A DNA stretch of 64,000 nucleotides from JACDAN01 sp963847235 (GTDB lineage Bacteria; Actinomycetota; Thermoleophilia; Gaiellales; Gaiellaceae), in the NCBI GenBank assembly GCA_963847235.1, contig CAWJYU010000004.1:372001-436000 (forward strand), given 5' to 3'. The notes beneath the pieces are model-generated. The model did no database searches. It worked only from the letters and a program-made list of their open reading frames with translations, and had not been told where the DNA came from. Shown piece after piece: positions 47,027 through 53,743 of the stretch; the first letter of the stretch is position 1; each line of letters opens with the position of its first letter. Position numbers and translations under genes: made by a program.

Positions 47027-47461
47027 TCAGACTCTCGAGGAGCCGAAGCCGCGGGCTCCACGCTCGCTCACCGGCAGTTCGTCGAGCTCCACGAGTTCGA
47101 CCGGCGGCACCGGAAGGACGACGAGCTGGGCAATCCGCATGCCGGGCTCGACGACGAACGGCGTCCCGGCGTCGGTGTTCAGCATCACGACCTGCACCTC
47201 CCCGCGATAGCCGGCGTCGATCAACCCGGGCGCGTTCACGAGAGTGATCCCGTTTCGTGCCGCCAGGCCGGAGCGCGGCAGGACGAAGCCGCCGTAGCCC
47301 TCTGGAATCGCCACGGCCAGCCCGGTCGGAATCACGGCGCGCTCCCCCGGACCGAGCTCGTGCCGCTCGCAGGCCGAGAGGTCCAGGCCCGCGTCGCCCG
47401 AGTAGGCCTGGGCCGGGATGACGGCGTCGTCCCGAAGGCGGCGAACCGGGAGCTCGATCAA
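47027..47461 (-). CDS. dut: dUTP diphosphatase
   Basis: dUTPase removes dUTP and supplies dUMP. The 144-residue trimeric type has all five motifs: YSGDAGLDLSA, PRSGLAARNGIT, GLIDAGYRGEVQVVMLN, RIAQLVVLPV and the C-terminal RGARGFGSS. The start is TTG 47461, overlapping the hflX stop by TTGA. It ends 5 bases before the hairpin repeat. Confidence 0.93.
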   Translation of the reverse strand: MIELPVRRLRDDAVIPAQAYSGDAGLDLSACERHELGPGERAVIPTGLAVAIPEGYGGFVLPRSGLAARNGITLVNAPGLIDAGYRGEVQVVMLNTDAGTPFVVEPGMRIAQLVVLPVPPVELVELDELPVSERGARGFGSSRV

Positions 47462-48780
47462 CTCGTCGCCCGGCTGGGCTCTTCGGCGTCGAGAATCAGG
47501 TACTGGGCGAACCGCTGGGTCTCCCGCCTGGGGAGCCGCGCGCGAATGAAGACGCCGTCCGGACCGTCGATGCGCTCGTCGATCGGCGGCCCGAGCGAGT
47601 ACAGCTCGGCGAGCTTCGCCCCGTCCTCGTATGGGACGAGCATGCGAACCAGCTCGAATCGTTCGGCGAAGCGCTCGGCGATCCGCGCCCGGAGCTCGTC
47701 CAGGCCCTCCCCGGTCTCGGCGGAGATCTGGAGCGAGCCGGGGAAGCGGTTCGCGAGCCGCCGGCGCCCGAGCGGATCCACCGCGTCGACCTTGTTCAGG
47801 ACGAGCTCGACGGGAAGCTCGTCCGCGCCGATCTCGGCCAGCACCTCGTTCACCGCCGCGGTTGTCTCGTCGAGCTCCTCGTCCGGCACCGAGCCGTCGA
47901 CGACGTGGAGGATCAGGTCGGCATCGAGTGTCTCCTCGAGCGTCGCCGCGAAGCCCTCGACGAGCTCATGCGGCAGCCGGCGGATGAAACCGACCGTGTC
48001 GGTCACCAGGTAGCGGCGTCCGTCCTGCTCGAACGCTCTCGTCGTCGGGTCGAGCGTCTCGAACAGGCGATCGTTGACGGAAACGCCGGCGCCGGTGAGC
48101 GCGTTCAGGAGCGTCGACTTGCCCGCGTTCGTGTACCCGGCCAGCGCGACCGTCGGCGTGTGCGAGCGGACCCGCTCCCGCCGTCGCGTCTGGCGCTGCC
48201 GGCCGAGGGTCTGGAGCCGACGCCGCAGGATCGCCACGCGCCGGCGCGCCAGGCGACGGTCGGTCTCGAGCTGGGTCTCTCCGGGTCCTCTCGTCCCGAC
48301 GCCGCCGTCCATCCGCCCCGCGCCGAGGCGCTCGAGGTGCTGCCACATGCCCCGCATGCGCGGGAGGTTGTACTCGAGCTGCGCCAGCTCGACCTGGAGC
48401 TTTCCTTCGGCACTGTGCGCGTGCTGGGCGAAGATGTCCAGGATCAGCTGGGTGCGGTCGACGACGCGCGCCTTCAGCTCGTCTTCGAGCTTTCGCTGCT
48501 GGGACGGGCTCAGCTCGTGGTCGACCAGGAGCGACTCCGCGGCGGCGGTCTTGTACGCCTCCATGAGCTCGGCCAGCTTGCCCTTGCCCACGAACGTCCG
48601 TGGATCCGGCCTCGCCCGATGCTGGACCATGGCGGCGACCGGCTCCACGCCTGCGGTCCGCGCAAGCTCCGCGATCTCGCCGAGCTCGCGGTCCTCGTCG
48701 GCGCCCGGAGCCAGCACGGACAGGATGAAGCCCCGCTCCGGCTCGAGGCCGGAACGAGACTCGGGCTGGCGCGTCGTCAC
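47458..48780 (-). CDS. hflX: ribosome-associated GTPase HflX
   Basis: HflX splits stalled or damaged ribosomes. The 440-residue protein has the N-terminal HflX domain (AGVEPVAAMVQHRARPDPRT, FVGKGKLAELMEAY, DHELSPSQQRKLEDEL), a coiled-coil linker (GPGETQLETDRRLARRRVAI) and the G domain: VALAGYTNAGKSTLLNALTG (G1), DTVGFIRRLPHELVEGF (G3) and LVLNKVDAVD (G4). GTG 48780 overlaps the dapL stop. Its place in the miaB-miaA-dapF-hflX run is normal. Confidence 0.95.
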   Translation of the reverse strand: MTTRQPESRSGLEPERGFILSVLAPGADEDRELGEIAELARTAGVEPVAAMVQHRARPDPRTFVGKGKLAELMEAYKTAAAESLLVDHELSPSQQRKLEDELKARVVDRTQLILDIFAQHAHSAEGKLQVELAQLEYNLPRMRGMWQHLERLGAGRMDGGVGTRGPGETQLETDRRLARRRVAILRRRLQTLGRQRQTRRRERVRSHTPTVALAGYTNAGKSTLLNALTGAGVSVNDRLFETLDPTTRAFEQDGRRYLVTDTVGFIRRLPHELVEGFAATLEETLDADLILHVVDGSVPDEELDETTAAVNEVLAEIGADELPVELVLNKVDAVDPLGRRRLANRFPGSLQISAETGEGLDELRARIAERFAERFELVRMLVPYEDGAKLAELYSLGPPIDERIDGPDGVFIRARLPRRETQRFAQYLILDAEEPSRATS

Positions 48781-49955
48781 GCCTTGATTATGACTTTCTG
48801 GAGCGAGCTCTCGATCCGCCGGACGGCCTCTTCGAGGTCCTCGTCCGAAACGGTCATGGACAGCCTGACGAACCCCTCACCGCTCTCGCCGTAGCCGGGG
48901 CCCGGCGAGACGACGACATTCGCCTCCTCGAGCACGAGAGAGGTAAACGAGGCCGAGTCGTGCCCGTCCGGGACCGGCACCCAGAGGTACGGCGTCGCAC
49001 GCGGCGGCTCGGCGGAGACTCCGATCGCTGCGAGTGCGTCGACCAGCAGGTCTCGCCGGCGCCGGTAGACCTCCGACATCTCCCGCGGGAACTCGCGCTC
49101 GTCGGTGAGCGCCACCGCGGCCGCGCGCTGGAGCGCCTCGAACATCCCCGAGTCGAGGTGGGCCTTCAGCTGCCGGAAGCGCTCGACCAGCTCGGCGTTG
49201 CCGGCGACGAACGCGCAGCGCCAGCCGGTCATGTTCCAGCCCTTCGACAGCGAGAAGATCTCGACACCGACCTCTTTCGCACCCGGCGTCTCGAGGAAGC
49301 TCGGCGCGACGTAGCCGTCGAAGCAGACCTCGGAGTAGGCGTTGTCGTGCACGAGGATCAGATCGTTCGCCCGCGCGAACTCGACCGCCCGCTCGAACGC
49401 CCCGTCCGGAACGACGGCCCCCGTGGGGTTGTTCGGGTAGTTCAGGTACAGGAGGTTTGCGCGGCCGACCACCTCGGCGGGAATCGCGTCGAGGTTGGGA
49501 AAGAAGTCGTTCTCCGGGGACAGGGGCAGGTAGTGGACCTCTGCGTCCGAGAAGACGGGGCCAGACGTGTACGGCGGGTAGCCCGGCTCTGGGCTCAACG
49601 CCACCGCACCCGGATCGAGACAGGCCATAGCGATGTGCCCGACCGCCTCCTTGCCGCCCAGCGCAGGCACGATCTCGCTCGCTGGGTCGAGCTCGACGGC
49701 GAACCGCTCGCGGTAGAAGGATGCGGCCGCCTCTCGCACCTCGTCGGTGCCATGGTTCGTGGGGTACTGGTGGGTCGACGGGTTGCGGAGCGCCTCCGCG
49801 GCGGCTTCGACGATCGCCGGCGGCGTCGGCAGGTCCGGGTCGCCGATCGCGAGGCTGATCACGTCGATCCCCTGCCTTCGCTTGGACTCCAGCAGTCGCT
49901 CGAGCTCGGCGAAGAGGTACGGCGGAAGCGCGTCGACACGCTTTGCAAATTTCAC
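48777..49955 (-). CDS. dapL: LL-diaminopimelate aminotransferase (DapL-type class I aminotransferase)
   Basis: The 392-residue fold-type I enzyme has KFAKRVDALPPYLFAELERL, SLAIGDPDLPTPPAIVEAAA, NYPNNPTGAVVPDGAFERAV, HDNAYSEVCFDGYVAP and the PLP lysine in FSLSKGWNMTGWRCAFVAG. The pattern fits DapL, which makes LL-DAP in one step from tetrahydrodipicolinate, and its overlap with dapF (49952-49955, GTGA) supports that. The start GTG 49955 gives the conserved N-terminus. Other class I aminotransferases such as a dicarboxylate type cannot be excluded. Confidence 0.85.
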   Translation of the reverse strand: MKFAKRVDALPPYLFAELERLLESKRRQGIDVISLAIGDPDLPTPPAIVEAAAEALRNPSTHQYPTNHGTDEVREAAASFYRERFAVELDPASEIVPALGGKEAVGHIAMACLDPGAVALSPEPGYPPYTSGPVFSDAEVHYLPLSPENDFFPNLDAIPAEVVGRANLLYLNYPNNPTGAVVPDGAFERAVEFARANDLILVHDNAYSEVCFDGYVAPSFLETPGAKEVGVEIFSLSKGWNMTGWRCAFVAGNAELVERFRQLKAHLDSGMFEALQRAAAVALTDEREFPREMSEVYRRRRDLLVDALAAIGVSAEPPRATPYLWVPVPDGHDSASFTSLVLEEANVVVSPGPGYGESGEGFVRLSMTVSDEDLEEAVRRIESSLQKVIIKA

Positions 49956-50734
49956 AGGCCGAGCTCCTCGCTCGACTCGCCGTTGAAGATCTCCTGCGCT
50001 GGCCCAGTGAGGCGCGCCTGCAGCGAGTCGTCGAGCTCGACGAGGAGGTCGCCGCCGGCCAGGTGGACGGTGACCGGGCTCTCGCACCAGCCCCGCGTGA
50101 TCGCAACGCCCGCGGTGGCCACCGCGCTCGTCCCGGACGAGAGCGTCTCCCCCGCTCCGCGCTCCCAGACGCCGACCGTGATGTCGCCCGGCCCGTCGAC
50201 GCGCACCAGCTGGACGTTCGTCCGCTCCGGAAAGCGCTCGTGGTTCTCGATCAGCGGGCCGAGCCTCAACAGGTCCTCGCGGTCGGGCTCTCGGCGGACG
50301 ACCGCGTGCGGGTTCCCGACCGACGCCGGCGTGAACTCGACGGACTCGCCGCCCACGTCGATCGTCTCCGGTTCCTGTACCTCCACGGCACCCATGTCCA
50401 TTTCGACGTCCTGTCCGCCTCGCATCCTTGCCACGACCTCGCGGGGGCCGACGCGGATCCGCACCGTGTCGGCGCCGCTGCGCCGGGCGAGCCAGCGCGC
50501 GGCGATGCGCGTACCGTTTCCCGACAGCTCGGCGGTGGAGCCGTCGGGGTTCCAGATCACGACCTCCGCCTCTGCGCCGTTCGCGGACACCACCTCGAGC
50601 ACGCCGTCGGAGCCGACGCCGAAGTGGTAGTCGCAGAGGCGGCGCACCTGTTCCTCCGTGAGCGGCGTCCCGATCTCAGCCCGCTGGACCAGCAGGTAGT
50701 CGTTGCCGAGTCCGTGCCATTTCGAGAATCTCAT
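49952..50734 (-). CDS. dapF: diaminopimelate epimerase-like protein with both catalytic Cys replaced by Ser
   Basis: 260 residues. The fold and motifs are DapF: FSKWHGLGNDYLLVQRAEIG, TPASVGNPHAVV and the two active-site loops. In DapF these loops read CGNGxR and ETxACGTGA; here they read AELSGNGTRIAARW and GETLSSGTSAVATAG, so both catalytic cysteines are serines (codons TCG and TCC). DapF needs the two thiols for proton exchange at the alpha carbon, so activity is doubtful or chemistry has changed. ATG 50734 is used because the family starts at MRFSKWHGLGN; the 3' end of miaA overlaps it by 59 bases. Confidence 0.8.
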   Translation of the reverse strand: MRFSKWHGLGNDYLLVQRAEIGTPLTEEQVRRLCDYHFGVGSDGVLEVVSANGAEAEVVIWNPDGSTAELSGNGTRIAARWLARRSGADTVRIRVGPREVVARMRGGQDVEMDMGAVEVQEPETIDVGGESVEFTPASVGNPHAVVRREPDREDLLRLGPLIENHERFPERTNVQLVRVDGPGDITVGVWERGAGETLSSGTSAVATAGVAITRGWCESPVTVHLAGGDLLVELDDSLQARLTGPAQEIFNGESSEELGL

Positions 50735-51587
50735 CGGCCACCTCGCCCGCCGGGCGGTCGGCTCGCACGGTAACAAGGCCGGGTATGCGTCGCATCCACT
50801 TACGCTGATAGGCGGCGTAGCGGATCGTGCGGCGGATCAGTGTGGCGAGCGCATCGTCCCGTGGGAGCTCCGAGATGTCGCGGAGGCCGTGCACGGTTCG
50901 GGCCGTGGACGAGATCGGGCGCTCGAGCGCCCGCTGCACCTCCGCCTCGACACCGGACTCGAACATCGTCCGCGTGCGCCGCTCGATCCGCTTCTCGAGG
51001 ACGTCCTTCGGCACCTCGAGGCCGACGACGAGCGTCGGGTGGCGCATCTCCTCGCTCCAGAGCCGCCCTTCGCCTGGCGCCAGGGAGGCGCCCGCCTCGG
51101 AGAGCTCGAGCGCCCGGACGACGCGGCGGCGGTCGTTGGGGTGCACTCGGGCAGCGGCCTCGGGATCGCGCTCCGCCAGGAGCTCGTGCGCCGCCTCCGC
51201 TCCGAGCCGGTCGTACTCCCCCTCCCAACGCTCTCGCATCCCCGGCTCGGGTGCGGGAGGAAGGTCGAGCTCCACGAGCGCCGCCCGCAGGTAGAGACCG
51301 GTGCCGCCGACGACGATCGGCGTCGTGCCGCGCTCGAGCGCCCGGTCGACAGCAGCGTGCGCGAGCTCCGCGTACTCGCCGACCGAAGCCTCGTGGTCGA
51401 GGTCCCAGATCGCGACGAGCGCGGTGTCCCGTTCCGACTGGTTCGTGAGGATCGGCAGGCCGCGGTAGACCTGCATCGCGTCCGCCGAGATCAGCGTGGC
51501 GGGGATCCGGTCGGCGATCGCCTCCGCGACGGCCGACTTCCCCGACGCAGTCGGGCCGAACACGGCGAGGACGGCGGGATCACCCAC
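50676..51587 (-). CDS. miaA: tRNA dimethylallyltransferase
   Basis: MiaA adds dimethylallyl to A37 of tRNAs reading UNN codons; MiaB (52316) then adds the methylthio group. The 303-residue enzyme has the P-loop LAVFGPTASGKSAVAEAIAD, SADAMQVYRGLPILTNQ, VVGGTGLYLRAAL, VHPNDRRRVVRALEL and the C-terminal RTIRYAAYQRKWMRR. GTG 51587 overlaps the phosphatase stop. The substrate DMAPP comes from the MEP pathway, two genes of which lie here. Confidence 0.93.
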   Translation of the reverse strand: MGDPAVLAVFGPTASGKSAVAEAIADRIPATLISADAMQVYRGLPILTNQSERDTALVAIWDLDHEASVGEYAELAHAAVDRALERGTTPIVVGGTGLYLRAALVELDLPPAPEPGMRERWEGEYDRLGAEAAHELLAERDPEAAARVHPNDRRRVVRALELSEAGASLAPGEGRLWSEEMRHPTLVVGLEVPKDVLEKRIERRTRTMFESGVEAEVQRALERPISSTARTVHGLRDISELPRDDALATLIRRTIRYAAYQRKWMRRIPGLVTVRADRPAGEVADEILEMARTRQRLPAGPAG

Positions 51588-52326
51588 GGAGGCGGGCGCG
51601 CGCCCGGTCGAGCTCCTCGTCGGTCGCGCCGCCCGCTTTCAGGTAGCCGGCGATGCTGCCGTAGCGCCGCTCCAGCTCCTCGAGCACCCCGACCATGGAC
51701 GAAGCGGGCGTCTTGGAGATCCGGTGCAGGCGCTCGAGCTCGGCCTCGTCGGCGGCCTGAGCGAACCATTCTTCGTGCCGGGTCCGCAGCCGCTCCTCGC
51801 TGAGCGAGTAGTCGGTCGCGATCTCCTCGATCGGCACGCCGGCGAGGCGCAGGAGAAACGCGCTGACGAGCCCGGTTCGGTCTTTCCCGCCGTGGCAGTG
51901 CACGACGACGGCCCCCTCCGGTGCGTTCGCGACCGCCCGGATCGCCGCGGCGACGTTCGACCGGAAGTGCTCGAGGAAGATGAGGTAGACGTCGCGCGTG
52001 GCGGCGGCGTGGTCGGCGGCGGCCTCGCTCGCCCGCTCGACTTCCTCGAAGACCTCCGGTCGGCTGTCGAAGAACGACACGTGGACGGCCTCGACCGGTT
52101 TCTCCGCCGGAGGGTCCTCGGCGAGCTCCTCGTCCGAGCGGAGATCGACGATCGTCCGGACGCCGTAGTCGACGACCGCCTGCCAGCCCGCGTCCGTCAG
52201 CTGACGGACGCTGTCCGCGCGGACGACCGAGCCCCAGCGCGTCTCGGCGCCGTCCTCGGTCGGATGCCCGCCGAGGTCGCGGGCGTTCAGCAGCCCGTCC
52301 CAGTCGAGATTACGGCTACGCGGCAA
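51580..52326 (-). CDS. tyrosine/dual-specificity protein phosphatase (Tyr_phosphatase_3 family)
   Basis: 248 residues: NLDWDGLLNARDLGGHPTED at the start, TIVDLRSDEELAEDP, the P-loop VVHCHGGKDRTGLVSAFLL (HCx5R with Lys after GG, as in lipid-active and atypical PTPs) and YLKAGGATDEELDRARARL. The GGKDRTG loop is typical of the MptpB-like group, which acts on phosphotyrosine and phosphoinositides. The start is TTG 52326, overlapping the miaB stop. It sits as an extra gene within the miaB-miaA pair. Confidence 0.85.
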   Translation of the reverse strand: MPRSRNLDWDGLLNARDLGGHPTEDGAETRWGSVVRADSVRQLTDAGWQAVVDYGVRTIVDLRSDEELAEDPPAEKPVEAVHVSFFDSRPEVFEEVERASEAAADHAAATRDVYLIFLEHFRSNVAAAIRAVANAPEGAVVVHCHGGKDRTGLVSAFLLRLAGVPIEEIATDYSLSEERLRTRHEEWFAQAADEAELERLHRISKTPASSMVGVLEELERRYGSIAGYLKAGGATDEELDRARARLRG

Positions 52327-53641
52327 CTGCAGCGAGCTGGGTGCCCTTGAGCGTGGTGGAGGTGGCGGCGTCGATCTCGACGTGGACGAGATCGCCCGGC
52401 GCCGCAGTGCCGGCGAAGTTCACGGTCGTGTTTCGGCGTGTCCGTCCGCGGAGCAGGGCCGGATCCGTCCGGCTCGGCCCCTCGACGAGCACCTCCTCGG
52501 CCCGGCCGATCCTGGCCTGGTTGCGCTCGTGCGCCACTCGCTGCACGACCTCGATGAGCCGCTCGATCCGGTCGCGCTTGACGTCGTCCGGCACCTGGTC
52601 GCCCATCGTCGCGGCCTCGGTGCCGCTCCGCGGAGAGAAGACGAACGTGAAAGCGCTGTCGAATCCGATCTCCTCGACAGCCGTGACCGTCTCGAGGAAG
52701 TCTTCCTCGGTCTCGCCGGGGAAACCCACGATCAGGTCGGTCGAGAGCGCCAGATCCGGGATCGCGGCGCGCAGCTCGTCCACGAGGCGCAGGAACCGCT
52801 CGCGGCTGTAGGTGCGACGCATCGCCTTCAGGATTCGCGTCGAGCCCGACTGGAGCGGCAGGTGCGCGTGCTCGCAGACCGCGTCACACTCGGCCATGGC
52901 GGCGATCACCGGCGCCCGGAAGTCCTTCGGATGCGGGCTCGTGAAGCGGATCCGCCTGATTCCGTCCACGGCGTCGCAGGCACGGAGCAGCTCGCCGAAG
53001 TCGGTCCGGATGTCCGGCAGGAGGTCGCGGCCGTACGAGTTCACGTTCTGGCCGAGCAGTGTGACCTCTCGGACGCCCGCCCGCGCGAGGCCCTCGATCT
53101 CGGCGATCACCTCGCCGGGACGGCGGCTCTGCTCTCGCCCGCGAACGGACGGCACGATGCAGTACGCGCACTTGGAGTTGCAGCCCATCGAGACCTGGAC
53201 CCAGCCCTGGAACCGACGCTCGCGGTGCATCGGCAGCAGGCTGGCGAACGAGCGCTGCTCCAGGCCGAAGCGGCCACGCGAGACGCCCTCGCCGCCGGCG
53301 CCGAGCCACTCGCCGAGGTGCGGGATCGACCCCGGCCCGAAGGCGACGTCCACATAGGGATAGAGCTCGAAGAGGCGCTCGCGCTGGGCCTCCGCGTAGC
53401 AGCCGCCGACGGCGATCACCTTGTCGGGATCGCGCTCCTTGAGCGCCCGCGCCTGCGCGAGGTGCGCAGCGAAGCGCTGGTCGGGCTTCTCACGGATCGT
53501 GCAGGTGTTGAAGACGAGGACGTCGGCGTCCTCCTGTGCGGCGCTCTCCCCCAGTCCGAGCTCCTCGAGCATGCCTTTGATTCGCTCCGAATCGTGGGCG
53601 TTCATCTGGCAGCCGAACGTCGTGACGTGGTAGCGCTTCAC
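52316..53641 (-). CDS. miaB: tRNA-2-methylthio-N6-dimethylallyladenosine synthase
   Basis: The 441-residue radical-SAM methylthiotransferase has the N-terminal UPF0004 domain (YHVTTFGCQMNAHDSERIKG, FNTCTIREK, VGGCYAEAQ with the three cluster cysteines), the radical-SAM CxxxCxxC in GCNSKCAYCIVPSVRGRE, TLLGQNVNSYGRDL and a C-terminal TRAM domain ending near DLVHVEID. GTG 53641 is chosen over GTG 53653 because the latter overlaps a TACAGT -10 hexamer and KRYHVTTFGCQ is the usual beginning. Confidence 0.93.
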   Translation of the reverse strand: MKRYHVTTFGCQMNAHDSERIKGMLEELGLGESAAQEDADVLVFNTCTIREKPDQRFAAHLAQARALKERDPDKVIAVGGCYAEAQRERLFELYPYVDVAFGPGSIPHLGEWLGAGGEGVSRGRFGLEQRSFASLLPMHRERRFQGWVQVSMGCNSKCAYCIVPSVRGREQSRRPGEVIAEIEGLARAGVREVTLLGQNVNSYGRDLLPDIRTDFGELLRACDAVDGIRRIRFTSPHPKDFRAPVIAAMAECDAVCEHAHLPLQSGSTRILKAMRRTYSRERFLRLVDELRAAIPDLALSTDLIVGFPGETEEDFLETVTAVEEIGFDSAFTFVFSPRSGTEAATMGDQVPDDVKRDRIERLIEVVQRVAHERNQARIGRAEEVLVEGPSRTDPALLRGRTRRNTTVNFAGTAAPGDLVHVEIDAATSTTLKGTQLAAVAA

Positions 53642-53651
53642 GGCCCGAAAC

Positions 53652-53657
53652 ACTGTA
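53652..53657 (-). promoter_or_regulatory. -10 hexamer TACAGT upstream of miaB
   Basis: On the minus strand, TACAGT is followed by 10 bases and GTG 53641, the same spacing as before sepF. It marks the start of the miaB-to-Nudix unit. Confidence 0.4.
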
Positions 53658-53743
53658 TCGGGGCGGTTGGCAAAGTCTCGATTTCTCAGCAGACCGGCTA
53701 CTCTGGCCGCGTCCGTTTGAGTCAGCTTTCAGGGGAGAGGTCA

